From positions 124,001-188,000 of the forward strand of contig JASFAU010000006.1 in NCBI GenBank assembly GCA_039704465.1: a stretch of 64,000 bases of DNA, read 5' to 3'. Made by a program: the position numbers and the translations under genes. Each line of letters starts with the position of its first letter. Position 1 is the stretch's first letter. Below the pieces are notes generated by a model. The model did no database searches. It was not told the origin of the DNA and was given only the letters and a program-made list of their open reading frames with translations. The stretch is from Plasmodiophora brassicae. Taxonomy: Eukaryota > Endomyxa > Phytomyxea > Plasmodiophorida > Plasmodiophoridae. Positions 1 through 11,220 of the stretch are shown in pieces.

Positions 1-3000
1 ACGCGACTGGGTGTACAGGAGAAGGTAGAACTCGGCGACATCGGGGAACTCGCCGCACGGGTACCGGAACGCCAAGCGTCCCGGGCCGCCTTCCTCGCTG
101 ACGAACTCGAACGCCACCCGGTCGTTCGTGCACCGCACCTACACACACACGTATACCATTCGTAACGCGAATCACGTGGCACAAGCCCACGATGGCGCAC
201 CTTGGCGATCGCCGGCGGTGCCCGATCTGGGAATTTCGTCTCGGACGTCACCGTTCTGCCCAGCAGGTGATCGGAAGACAGTTTGGACGCCCTGGCGAGC
301 GACAGGGTGCCCTTCAGGATCTCATTGTTGAAGTGATGGAACCGGAACGTCTCGTCCACCTGGCCAGGCAACGTGTCGGCCTCCCCAATGCCCTGGTCAT
401 CACTGGTGGTGCACGTACCGTGAACGGGACCGCCGCCGCCAACAGCTTCAGCGACATGATGTGGTTATGGGTCGTGTGCGTTTCGATGCTGACGTCTGCG
501 GCCACCGGCCCGCTTCGTTTCGCCATTCGAGGCCGTGCGTTCTGTACGACAATCGGCGTCAGACACTCGCACATGAGGCGCGAGAGCGATTTGCCCGATC
601 CGACATCGTCCTCGTCGGGCGCCGGCGCCTCTTTGTGCCTGTCGGGGGTCGGCGTCGGGCGGCACCCGCTGTGGAACGACTGCCAGCAGAACCAGATGAT
701 CGTCGATTCCGCCGGGCTCAACTCGAACACGGCACTGATCGCATCGCGCTGCTCAGCCGGGGGATCGATCGACACCACACCCGGCCCGACGCCTGCTTAC
801 TCTCTGCTGGCGTCGTTGGCGTCCCTGCTGATCTGGTCAAAGTCGACGGCAGAGGGCCTGGCGACGACGTCGGCGTCCGCCAGGAACGCGCGCCGGCAGT
901 ACCGAACGGCGCCCGGGTCGCGAACCACTCGCAGGCCACCGTTATCGCCTTCAGTCGCGTCCTGTGCAACGTCCCCGTCAGCCATTCCTGCTGCCGCATG
1001 GCGCCCCCGAGCACCGTTGCCCCGACGTTGGCGATTCGCAGGCGGAACGCGCACGTCTGCTGGTACGGGTTCGTGAACTGGGCGCGGAACACGACCGGCT
1101 CGCCGAGGCGCGAGCGCACCTGGCGCGTCTGGTGGTGCATCAGGCGCCGGACGCCGTCCAGCTTGACCTGCTCGCGGAACCCGTCCAGGACGGCCAGCCC
1201 CTGCTCCTTCTTCGCCAGCGCGCTCGCCGACAGGGCCCCGGGCCGCACCTGCCCACCGCCCAACGGTCAAACCGCGGGCGAAACGTTCGTCGTCGGCGCT
1301 CGACGACGCATACGATCGGCTTCAGGTGGCGCAGCTTGTCGCGCTGGTCGACCCGACGGGCGTGATGGTCGGCCAACGCGTCGGCAATCTATCGGTGCGT
1401 TAGCGCCGCTGATGCTGGGCACACGCGCCCGAACCTTGGTGTGCGGCGGGTGCCTGGGCTCCCATCCGAATCCCGCCAGGCGATCGGCCAGGACGGCGTG
1501 CTTCTCCACGAGGCGACGGGGGCGCACCGACCTGGCCGCGTTGATGCTGGCCGTCAGCACGACGACACCTGCGGGCAGCCGTTCGCGTCGTGGTGAACAA
1601 ACCATGGGCGGGCGCTTCAGTGTGGACCGACCTGTGCAATCCGCTGGGTCGGGTAGGGCCCCGCCACGAGCCGGGTGGGCGCTGACGATGTGCGACTGGA
1701 GGTACGTGGGATCCGGGTCGGACGAGATGCCAAAGTGGCGGACGGTGACGCCGATTCGCCCGCGAACCTTGTTGCCGTCGTCGTCGTCGTTCTCGTTCTC
1801 CACCGGGAGCGTCGCACGAAGCTCGATGGAAGGCTGGCGCTGACGCAGCGTCGACCGGAGCGGGAGGCGGGCGGACCCGATCAGCAGGTGGGCATCCGCG
1901 TCCCAGACCTCGATCACGGTCGTCCTGTCGGCCAAGTGCATCACGAACCGGTCGTGGTCGTCCGGGTCGATCGCGATCGAATGCGTCAGGTTCAGCGCCG
2001 CCCGGAACGGTTGCCGTTTCAGGACCGTGTCGCCATCTGGACCGCGATGTCGCCCACCGTCAGCGACAGTGATGTCCAGCAGCAGAGCAGGACGCACCCG
2101 AATCCAACGTCAGGACGCCCGACCGGAACGACTGGTCGCCGAACACGTGGAACGCGACCACGATCGCCCGGACAGGAACGACGCCGACGCCTTCGAACCA
2201 CTCGATGCAGACCTGCACAGTGCATCGCTTCATCAGCCACCGTCCGGACGTCGGCAGGGAGGTCTCTGATTCGACCAGACCTGGAACCGGGCCGCCCTCT
2301 GCGGGTCCGTTCGCTCCAGCGCCAGGTCGACGTTGTAGCTGGCCATCGGCCCTGTGGGAACGCGCGTTGGGCACGACGTATCTGGAACGAAGGGCAGGTC
2401 GGGCGGGTCACCTTCGATCGTGACCGCGGTAGGTGCACTGGCGGCCACCTGGAGCGGCGTGGGATCGTGTCGGGGCGGTTGCCGCGCCGGGCTCATGGAC
2501 GCCTGCCTTGGCTGCGGGGGCGCCATCGACTTCCTCGGGTTTCCATCGTCATCATCGTCGGCGTCCTGGAAGCGCTGATCGCGTCCCATGAGCGGCATCA
2601 GCAAGCGGGACGCGGTCCTGTCGGTGACGGTGCGAATCGTCGGCAGGCGCTCGTGGATCCGCCCCGGATCCGTCACGCGAACGTCGACACAGATTGGCGA
2701 GTCCTCGTCGACGTCGACGGTCATGGCGAGCAGAGGCGACCGCCCCGGCGACGACAGCAACGTCATGGCGATGCGTGTGGAATCGCATGGCATCTCGGGG
2801 CAGTACAACGGTCGGGCGGTCCACCCGAGGCACAATGTCGCCCGTTCCGGCGCGGCCGATCGTGGCCCGTCGGTGGCCTTGTCCAGCACCCATTCGACGT
2901 CGACCTGCATCTCGATCACGAGCACGACCAGCGGGTCGTCCAGCTGGGCGTCCACCTAACGAACGCACGTCAGGCAGGTCCCCACCGATGGACGGAACAA

Positions 3001-4084
3001 CGCCCGGAGCGAAACCTTGATCGTGACCGTCCCGTCGAACACGAGGTGGAACGCGTCGTGGTCGTCGGTGCGCTCCAGGGGCAGCACGACGGGAGCGCCG
3101 ACGAAGCACCGGCCGTTGTGCACGCCGATGTGGAGGCGCCTCTGGACAATGTCGCCGCCCTGGCGCCCGAGCAGATCGTCCAGCTTGCGGACGAGGCGCG
3201 CCTCGACGTCCCTGGGGACGGCGACGCGCGGCTCGCCGACCTCCAGGACCGACCGGGGCGGCGGCGTCAGGGCCAGCGCGACGCCCCGCTGCGGCAGGCC
3301 CGCGATGATCGAATCCGTCGTGATCAGCTCGTTCTCCCGGATCAGCGTCGACAGCGCCTCCGACAGCGCCGACGCGTCCAGCAGGTCGTACGTCAGGCGG
3401 GTCGTCCCCGACGGCTTCATCAGCGACTTCCAGTCGCTGCCCGGCTCGACGGCCAGCAGAGCACGGGCGGTCCCCTGTGGCACCCCGATTCAGCAAACGT
3501 CGCCGTCGCCGTCGCCGTCGCCAACGTACCTGGAAGAGCGGTCTCGTGAACGACGACGACTTGGACGGTTTGGACGCGATCGTCGGCATCGACGCCGCGG
3601 TTCGGGAGAAGACGTTCATGGTGGCCCATCCGATGGCGACGCGCTCCTTGACGACGCCGTCGACGTCGTCCATGACGAGGACGACGGGTTCGGCGACGGC
3701 CAGAGCGGTGGCATCGCAGACGCGCGTCCGAAAGTAGATCGGGGCGCTCAGGGTGACGTCGCCGCCGGTCGTCTCGATCGGGACGGGCGGCGTCGTGACG
3801 GTGCGCCCGAAGAACCTCAGCGTGCCCTCGTGGAACAGCGACACGCGGACGCAGAGCTGAAGGCGACAGGCGGACCCGAACCGTTCGTGGACGACCCTGG
3901 GGACGACGACGCCCTCGAGGCGGTCGATGCGCAGACAGAGGACGGCGGTCGGCGTGTCCTCCTGCGGGAACGTCGCCGCTGTTGTCGGCAGCAGGTCGTG
4001 GGCCCGGGCGAACGCCAGCCATCGTCGCAGGTGCCGCACGGTCTCCAGCGAGATCTCGTTCTCGGCGCACGAGCTAACCGTCAT
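1..4084 (-). CDS. NPHP4: Nephrocystin-4 (NPHP4) orthologue, 3'-truncated by window edge
   Basis: Ciliary transition-zone scaffold. Eleven exons read from 4084 leftward: 4084-3530, 3474-3016, 2955-2281, 2212-2098, 2036-1435, 1388-1314, 1248-1027, 961-801, 734-419, 359-201 and 138 to the edge. Ten introns of 46-68 nt keep one frame over about 1,159 codons. Family landmarks appear in the right order: an N-terminal block with RFFGRTV and IYFRTRV, PLFQGTARALL across intron 1, RRLHIGVHNGRCFVG, then VIEVWDADAHLLIGSA, a coiled KKEQGLAVLDGFREQ region, ETFRFHH and VRCTNDRVAFEF. Human NPHP4 is 1,426 residues, so roughly the last 200-250 codons lie beyond position 1. The start is the first ATG ahead of the conserved N-terminal block. 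Implies the organism builds a cilium or flagellum. Assignment rests on recalled family sequence, not on a search. Confidence 0.9.
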
Positions 4085-4128
4085 CGCTCGACGACCTTGT
4101 CGTCACTGGGCAGCGGTTGCGCCCGGTA

Positions 4129-4155
4129 CTGCTGCTGCTGCTGCTGCTGCTGCTG
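4129..4155. repeat. (CTG)9 trinucleotide run
   Basis: Nine perfect CTG units (CAG on the minus strand) sit in the 83-bp gap between the nephrocystin-4 start codon (4084) and the stop of the ankyrin gene (4168). It is noncoding in both gene models and would lie in the 5' leader of the former or the 3' UTR of the latter. Confidence 0.9.
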
Positions 4156-4167
4156 ACCGTCCCATCG

Positions 4168-5751
4168 TCATGCAACCCTCTTCATTTCGCGGCTGTCCAG
4201 CAGACTGATGACGATGTCCAGCCGGCCGGACGCTTCCGCCATCTGCAGGGGCGTCCGATGGTCTGCATCGGACGCGGTGACGTTGACGCCGGTGACGCCC
4301 ACGAGCCGCTCGACGATGCGGGCGCGTCCCCTGGAGACGGCCAGGTGCAGGGGCGTCCTCTGCGCCCTGTCGCCAGCGTTGGCGTCGATCGCGGGCGCGC
4401 CCAGCAGCATGTCGACCATGTCGGCCCGGCCAACGAGGACGGCCAGGTGCAGCGGCGTGTACTGGTGCCCGTCGCGAGCGTTGACATCGATGCCGGGCGC
4501 GGCCAGCAGCAACGCGACGAGGTCGGCCCGCCCGTCAGCGACGGCCAGGTGCAGGGCGGTGTCCTGATTCGCCGTCGTGCGGCGGTTCACGTCGACGCCC
4601 GGGGCGGCCGCCAGCAGCAACGCGACCAGATCGGCGCGTCCCTGATGCTGGGCCACCTGCAGCGCCGTCTGCTGGTCCTTCCCCACTGCATTGACGTCGA
4701 TCCCGGGGGCCCTGACAAGCACGTCGACGACGTCTGCGCGTCCGGCATCGACGGCCAGGCGAAGCGGCGTCATCTGGGAGGCGTCGCGACCGTTGACGTC
4801 GATGCCGACGGCCGCGACGAACACCTCGACGACGTCGGTGTGCCCGTTGAGTACGGCCAGGTGCAGCGGCGTACGCAGGGAGGTGGCGTCGCGGGCGTTA
4901 ACGTCCACGTTAGACGCCTTCAGCAGCAGCTCGACAACGCCCGCGTTGCCCTGCGACGCCGCCAAGTGCAACGCTGTCCTGTTGAAGGCGTCGCGAGCGA
5001 CGACGTCGATGCCGGGGACGTGGATCACCAGCAGCTCGACGATGGACTCCTCGCCCTGGCTGGCGGCCCAGTGAAGCAGGTTGTGGCCCCGGTCGCGATC
5101 CCAGACGGCGCTGTTCACGAACGTGGCGTTGCCGGCGCCGACGACCAGGCCGCGGGTCTGTTTGACGATCGACGCCTGTGCACCGGTGCGCTGGACGTGC
5201 CCGACCCGTACGAGGCCCGCGACGAACCGCAGGAGGTGCCTGGACAGCATGCGGTGCATTGCAGGGAGGTCGTCGCGCCAACCGCACGACGACGACGACG
5301 ACGCGATCGCGACGATCAGTAGGCGCATGTCCAGGTAGTCGGCGGCGGCCAGCAGGCGGCCACGCGTCTGCGGGTCGGTGGCATGGAGGCGGTCGCGAGC
5401 CCACCGGGCGGCCGTGTCGACCTGCAGCCGGGTCTGCCCCGTTAGGCGCTGACCCCCCATACGGTGCGGAATACGTACGTCATGCGCGTCGGTGTTGTTG
5501 ACGAACTCGGCAATCATCAGCACGTCGGCACCCGTGTTCATGGCGGGCAGGGTGAACACGTCGTCGTCGTCGTCGCACCACTCGTCGCGGTCGCCGATCA
5601 AGCTGCCGAACAACCCGCTGTGGGCGACGGCGGCCGGCGTGCTGACCACGTGGCCGTCGCCGCCGTCGTGCGAACGAAGCGTGATCGCCTGGAGCAGGCC
5701 GCTGAGGGCAACCGCCAGGATCAGCGTCCGGTACGTGGACCTGCCGTGCAT
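4168..5751 (-). CDS. Secreted Skp1/BTB-like plus ankyrin-repeat protein
   Basis: A 527-residue single-exon protein. I chose the ATG at 5751 because it begins a typical signal peptide (basic start, then LILAVALSGLLQAIT); the open frame extends 45 codons upstream without such a feature. Residues about 60-160 resemble the C-terminal half of Skp1/BTB folds, with a negative-charge patch followed by LLAAADYLDM, the family's most recognisable turn. From about residue 225 there are nine or ten ankyrin repeats of the form NxRTALHLAASQGNAGVVELLL, many carrying the GIDVNARD spacer. No transmembrane segment follows, so export is predicted. In pathogens, a secreted Skp1/ankyrin protein could redirect host SCF ubiquitin ligases; that is inference. 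The Skp1-like call is weaker than the ankyrin and signal-peptide calls. Confidence 0.8.
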   Translation of the reverse strand: MHGRSTYRTLILAVALSGLLQAITLRSHDGGDGHVVSTPAAVAHSGLFGSLIGDRDEWCDDDDDVFTLPAMNTGADVLMIAEFVNNTDAHDVRIPHRMGGQRLTGQTRLQVDTAARWARDRLHATDPQTRGRLLAAADYLDMRLLIVAIASSSSSCGWRDDLPAMHRMLSRHLLRFVAGLVRVGHVQRTGAQASIVKQTRGLVVGAGNATFVNSAVWDRDRGHNLLHWAASQGEESIVELLVIHVPGIDVVARDAFNRTALHLAASQGNAGVVELLLKASNVDVNARDATSLRTPLHLAVLNGHTDVVEVFVAAVGIDVNGRDASQMTPLRLAVDAGRADVVDVLVRAPGIDVNAVGKDQQTALQVAQHQGRADLVALLLAAAPGVDVNRRTTANQDTALHLAVADGRADLVALLLAAPGIDVNARDGHQYTPLHLAVLVGRADMVDMLLGAPAIDANAGDRAQRTPLHLAVSRGRARIVERLVGVTGVNVTASDADHRTPLQMAEASGRLDIVISLLDSREMKRVA

Positions 5752-6199
5752 GATGACGGACGGTTTGGGTTTGGGCCCACCCGGACGATGTCGAAAACAG
5801 GAACGACCGGCAAGCCGACGGATCCGCGGCGCCCCCCACCTCCCCGTAGGACACGCCCCGGATGGGCAGACGTGCCCCTGCGGCAATCAACCTTTCGACA
5901 TAACATCGCACGACGTCTGGAAGTCCACCGTTTTTGGAGGGCACGGCATCATCCTTCCCTGGCGGGTCGCGGCCTGCACCGCCGGTGACGATGCAGTGCG
6001 CGACTGTCGCGCACTGCCACAGCGGGTCGCTGCGGCAGTGTCACGGTAGGTAGTCGCTACGTATGACTGTAGCAGGTAGAGGTTGCACCAGTGCGTATGT
6101 GTCTGCAGTCTGCACGGAACTGGCACTGCGGACTGCGATCCCCTGTCAGGGCTGGCTGTCGACGGCCGCTCTCTGCATTGGGGATCGCTGGCCTCGCAC
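5752..6199. other. Divergent intergenic region
   Basis: The 448 bp between the start codons of the ankyrin gene and the acyltransferase gene. It must hold both promoters. I see no RNA gene, repeat or convincing ORF; the open frames are GC-rich shadows. Confidence 0.6.
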
Positions 6200-7514
6200 A
6201 TGCCGTTCATGGGCCTGCGATGGGCGCCGCTGGCCGTCCCGATGGAGCGGCGCCTGCAGACGCTGGCCGTCCTTGTCACGATGCTGCCGTTCCTCGTGTT
6301 CCCGGTGCTGACGGTCGTCTGCCTGCGGTCGTGGCCCGTGGTCGCACCGCTGTTCACCCTGTACTGCGTCTACATTGCTCTGTTCCAGACGTACCAGTTC
6401 CGCGGCAGTATTCGACAGGACTGGGTGCGCCAGTCCCGGTTCTGGGTCTACTTTGCGTCGTTCTTCCCCGTGCGCCTCGTGAAGACCGCTGACCTGCCTC
6501 CTGACCGCCCGTACATATTCGGTACGGTCCTGCTCCACCTCGAACTGCGCCTTCTAACGAAGGCGCCCCTCGCAGGCATCCACCCACATGGCATCATTGG
6601 CGTCAGCGCGTTCGCCAATTTCGGTCAGCTGCTAACGCGCAACGCCGGGTCGCGTTTGCCATCCTCGTGACGGACGTGTCTTGCAGGAACGGAAGGGACC
6701 GGTTTCTCGAAACAGTTTCCAGGCATCGTTCCGCACCTGCTGACGATATCGTTCAATTTTCGCATGCCCTTTATGGGCTTGCTGCTTGGAGCGCATGGCG
6801 TATGCGATGCTAGCCGGCGGACGTGCAGGAACATTCTGCGACGTGGCGCTGGCCAGTCCATTGCGATTGTCGTTGGGGGCGCGAAAGAAGCGCTCGACGC
6901 GCGGCCAGGGACATGCATGCTGACGCTGGCAAACCGCAAAGGGTACTTACGTCGTCCTGCTGCCTGATGAATGTGGTGTCATCGTACGTGTAGGTTCATC
7001 AAAATGGCGATTGAACACGGCGCCTGCCTTGTTCCTGTGTTCTCGTTTGGGGAGACCGACATCTACGACCAGGTCGACAACCCAAGAGGGTCGCGACTTC
7101 GCGAGTGGCAGGATTCACTGTTGCGCGTATTTGGGTTCTCCATGCCGCTTATCAAAGGCAGGGACCCCGATGTCATATGGGCGCGCCTTCGCTGTCTCAT
7201 GAACGACGCTGGTGCTCAGGGAGAGGTGTGTTCAACTACGACTTTGGCATTCTGCCCAGGCGGCACCCTATCTGGACCGTGATCGGTGCTCCGATTGAGG
7301 TGAAGAAGGTGGGCGCAGTCCTGTCGGGCGCCCGATCATTCTGCCAAAACATTTGACTCCTTCGTGTGCTTCACAGGTAGCGGTGGAAAGCATTGATTCC
7401 GTCACGATCGATGCGGTCCATGAACAGTATGTAAAGAGCCTGCAAGAACTGTATGATCAGTTCAAGGAGCGGTATGCGGCATCCCCGGACGCAGACATGA
7501 GGTTGATGCAATAA
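6200..7514 (+). CDS. DGAT2: DGAT2-family acyltransferase (diacylglycerol O-acyltransferase type)
   Basis: ER enzyme transferring a fatty acyl group from acyl-CoA to diacylglycerol or a related acceptor. Six exons (6200-6521, 6576-6623, 6687-6942, 6994-7157, 7220-7308, 7377-7514) encode 338 residues, normal for the family. An N-terminal hydrophobic hairpin (about residues 18-60) precedes the split catalytic motif [11 protein letters not shown] (HPHG, reconstructed over intron 1), [31 protein letters not shown] and [13 protein letters not shown], then VPVFSFGE and [13 protein letters not shown]. Intron 4 (7158-7219) begins with GC, not GT; every other intron is GT-AG. Substrate could be monoacylglycerol or wax alcohol, since these subfamilies share all motifs. 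Confidence 0.9.
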
Positions 7515-7643
7515 GGTCGTCTGCACCGATGGACGGAAAGGACCCATTATCTATTCAGCGCCTGGGTCGTTGGGCCACGCTCTGTCACGAAGTGCATATT
7601 TAGCCGAACTCGCTGGGTTTATGAAGCGATTAGGTTGAATCAA

Positions 7644-10435
7644 TCAATAGTATGGTGGGGCCGATGGAGCGGACGGATCCGGCGGTGGCGGTGCAAACGG
7701 GTTGCTCGCCGGCGACGTTGGAGGGCTCTCGAACGGGTTCCTGGGCAGTGACGGGCCAGCTTGGTACGGGGCCTGGTACGACGGCGGTAGGAACGCGTGT
7801 TGTTGCATGACAGGCTGTACTGGAGGTTGCATCGGCGCCTGCTGATACACCTGCTGACTCGGCGGCATTTGATACGCTTGCTGATTCGGTGGCACTTGAT
7901 AAGCTTGCTGATTCGGCGGCACTTGATAAGCGTGCTGACTCGGCGGCACCTGATGTGCCTGCTGACGGCTAGGCGAAGGCAGGCCGACTGGCGTAGGAGG
8001 TCCTTGCGAGTTCAGTGTCGTCGCCTGGGCGAAATGCTTGGACAGGTCGTCCAGAAGAAGCCGGGCTTCGTGGTCACGTGCGGTAGCATACCCGAGGACG
8101 TTCTCCTTCAGAGGTGTCAGGTAGTCTTTCAGCAGGTCGGTGTAGAAGGACAGGCCCTCCGTCAGGTTCTTTTCCAGTTTCTCGAACGTTGCGACAGCGT
8201 CGTTGATGCGTTGTAGACACCGCTGGCGCTCGTCCAGCTGGGTGGACTTGGTACGACTGGCAACGAATGCCTGGTTCGCTTCCACAAGCGTGTCGAACAG
8301 CCCGCTCTGCTTGGCGAGATTCTCGTCGATCTGCTGCCTGTTGCTCTCGAACGCGTTCTTCTCATCTCGGAGGACCTCGTCGACGCCCACCTCGTTCTTC
8401 TTCGCCATGATGCTTGAGGTCGGATCGTGCGCACCAACGGCTTCCATAAACTGCTCCAGGAGGCGTTCCCGTTTGCGAAGCAGCGAAGACAGATCACGAA
8501 GGACGGCTCGAACGCGTTCCGATGCCTCCGTCTTTTCAGACGCGTCCAGAACAGGCAGACTCGCTTCAATATCAGGCAGTGGCTTCGATATCATCGCAAG
8601 CGACTCCCGGGACTGATCCAGTTTGGTAGAAACTTTCAGGTCGGCTTCCTTTGCCTGGCTCAGGTATTTCGACACGGTGCCCAGGTCCCGGTAGTAAGTC
8701 GACGTGATGTCCTTCGAAGGCGTTCGTTCCCATTTGGCTCCGTATGTGGACCGGAACTTGTCCTCGTTCGCCTGTTCCTGCTTCAGAAGTGACGATATTT
8801 CCTGTGTAGCAGACAGATCAGCAACCGTCTCGCGACGTGCTAGGCTACAGCCCCCCTTACGTTGTACATTTCCCAGGAGCTGGCCGCCGACTTCACCACC
8901 TGGGCGTGCAACTGATCAAGACCGGCGAGCCCGCCCTTCGCCTGGATATTCTCAATCCGCGTGGTGATTTCCGCCGGCATAGCATTGTCAGCGTCAAGTG
9001 CATCAAGGGCGGCTGGAAGGTTCATCTGTGCCAGGGATTCCCGCGCGAGTTCGCTGGACTCCGAGCACGTTTCCGAAATCTTGGCGATTTCGTCGCCCAT
9101 TTCAGTCTTGAATCTCTGGATAGCCACCTGCACTTCAACGGGGACGAGGCGGTCGAAAACCTTGGGCAGTTTGGCCTTCGGCATCGCGAACGGCACCGGC
9201 TTGACAACCAATTTCGACTGGATGGCAGGCAGCTCGACAGCCGACGGCACTGGATAATGATAAATCGTATCATTGTCTCTGACGGCCGACTTCAGCCTGA
9301 GCTCAATGGCATCCTGCAGCTTCTGCACAGCATTCACAATCGGGTTAACGCTGGCACATCGAGTGTGGACGCATCCAGAAGGTACCTTGCGTGACGCGCG
9401 GACGGAATCCGCTTTCGGTTCGACGTTCAGGCACGACTGGAGAACCGCCTTTGCGTTCTGCAGCCGGGCAACGACGACTCCATACGCTGCGTCCGCCTCG
9501 TCCTTTTGCGATTGCCAGTAGTTGGCGGCCGCCTCGAAGCAAAGCAGCTGATAGGTCAGGAAGCGCTCATCGATGAAGTCGGACTTTGCAATCCACGACA
9601 CCAGCTGGGGATCCCCTTTCAGAATGGTTCGTGCGGACGCGTACGTCTCGGAGACGCCCATCGCAAGAACAGCAAGCACGGCGGGAGCCATTGGCTTCAT
9701 GACCGCGTTCTCAAACGAGCACGATGCCGCCTGCGCCAGCATACACGTCGACAGGTAGTTCAACGACGACGACGACAGGTCGACGACGTCGTACCCAGGT
9801 ACGTGCACCGACATGGCCGTGGCCATGTGCTGGAAAATGCCGGCGGCCTTCATGAAGCACTTGGCGGCCGCCTGGACGCCGTTCGCCGAATCCCTCTCGT
9901 ACGACAGCGCCTGGTACGTCTGAATTGCCGCCAGGTTGAACGTGACGGCCGACAGTTCGAACTGCAGTGTGTAGTCCACTGCGAACTTCTGCGGACGGTA
10001 CGCGTCGCTCCAGAGCCATTGAATCTGCCCAAGGGGACATGTCAATCGTGCGCACCCACTCCCCGTGTTCGAGACGTACCATGACGGTCTTCACTGGTTT
10101 CCTCTTGAACAGGCCGCCGGTGGCATGCGCTCCGAACGGGAATCGATCGCCGAGGCCGACCAGGAACGCCAGATATTCCTCGTGGCTATGCGACAGACGA
10201 TCGTAGTCGAGCTGGCCGCGCTGGCATCCCAGTCGAACTTGATCCCGGAATTGCCTTAAATCATCTGCGTCGGTCTAAGCGGGCAGGTTCATGCAGGCGT
10301 GGCACGGGGCCGGTGCTCACCTAGCGCCGGTTCGAGCTGATGGAACTCGGAATCGGTGAAGTGCTGCGACACGTACGCGCGCAGTGGCGCAACAACGTCC
10401 GTCTCCTGCGTCTGCTTCAGCTGCACGTTCTGCAT
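7644..10435 (-). CDS. ALIX/PDCD6IP-like BRO1-domain ESCRT adaptor
   Basis: ESCRT-associated adaptor for membrane scission. Exons 10435-10321, 10264-10080, 10024-8861 and 8801-7644. The first exon begins MQNVQLKQT and is followed by a BRO1 domain (about residues 1-360), with FPFG, a tetratricopeptide-like helical core and DNDTIYHYPVP. Next come LPKVFDRLVPVEVQ and the LNLPAALDALD segment, a V-domain coiled coil (KWERTPS through LLKDYL), and a Pro-rich tail. The tail carries about five YQVPPNQQA-type repeats and ends PSAPPYY, as in animal and fungal relatives. Introns of 56, 55 and 59 nt are certain. A fourth, 9323-9385 (63 nt, GTACCT...TGCAG), is in frame and its removal restores the family spacing, so it is probably real. 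Confidence 0.9.
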
Positions 10436-11220
10436 CGGGCCGGGGACGACGGTACAGAGCAGCCGCCACCCGCGGCTGCCGTCACCCAACAAAAGATCTG
10501 GCGCCGGCAAACAGCCGAACACGGGAAATCTATTTCCGATATCTCCAGTCACGCAACAAGTGCCGGGAACGGAGAACCCGCGACCGTTCTGTGTGAGCGC
10601 CGGCTCTGGCATGCGAATGTCCCCGGCCAATGTCGCCGGCCAAGTCGTCCAATCTCTTGCGAGGGATGTGGATCTGCATATTATAGAGCAGGTCGTCGTT
10701 TCGGGATGCCAGCTGGTGCAGGACGCCGAACAGGACCTTAGGAATGAACGCGAATTCTTACGATTACTGGGTGCTGAACGGCAGGGCCTTCTTGGCGTCG
10801 GGATCTGAAAATGGGTTGCCGAACGTGGACATGAGGTATATCACCGTCAACATGACACGGTCAGGACCCTGCCGCTGTACATTGCTGGAGGATGACCAGG
10901 GGGTCGAACGCTACGAGGTTAACCGGACGTGGTCGGGGAGCCCCGAGAAATCACTGCCCTGGCCTGTCACGTGCCGACGTCAGCAACGACGTCACCGCTG
11001 GTGACAAATGAGCACCATCGGGTGCGCACTGCCTCGACTCTGTGTTCACTGCCCCACTCGCATTCGTCGCGACGCCACTCTGCCGTGTCATCACAAGGCA
11101 TGCCCCCAGCTGTACACGCACTGCTGTGCTTCAAGGGATAGACTTTAGAATGAAAACAGCACTGGCATGGCGCGCAAACGACGACCGATGCAACGCTGGC
11201 TAGCAGTACGATAGCATCGA
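10436..11220. other. Intergenic region with weak minus-strand coding hints
   Basis: 785 bp between the ALIX start and the end of the NDUFS7 gene. On the minus strand, two short protein-like stretches occur, one near 10830-10760 (FGNPFSDPDAKK) and one near 10740-10630 (LLYNMQIHIPRKRLDDL). They lie in different frames separated by about 35 bp ending AAG. I could not join them into a recognisable gene. They may be ALIX 5' leader or a small unrecognised gene. Confidence 0.3.

Noticed and set aside
2956..2985. A 30-nt intron in nephrocystin-4
   Set aside because: A donor at 3015 gives a 60-nt intron and a better family alignment (TIKVDAQLDDP).
1675..3549. Long plus-strand open frame, 624 codons
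   Set aside because: It is antisense to nephrocystin-4, whose exons match a family across eleven pieces. The plus frame is Arg/Pro/Gly-rich and has no motif.
4117..5322. Plus-strand open frame, 401 codons
   Set aside because: Antisense shadow of the ankyrin repeats; its own repeats only mirror the ankyrin period.
10744..11004. Plus ORF of 86 codons between ALIX and NDUFS7
   Set aside because: No family, poor composition, and it overlaps a more protein-like minus-strand stretch.
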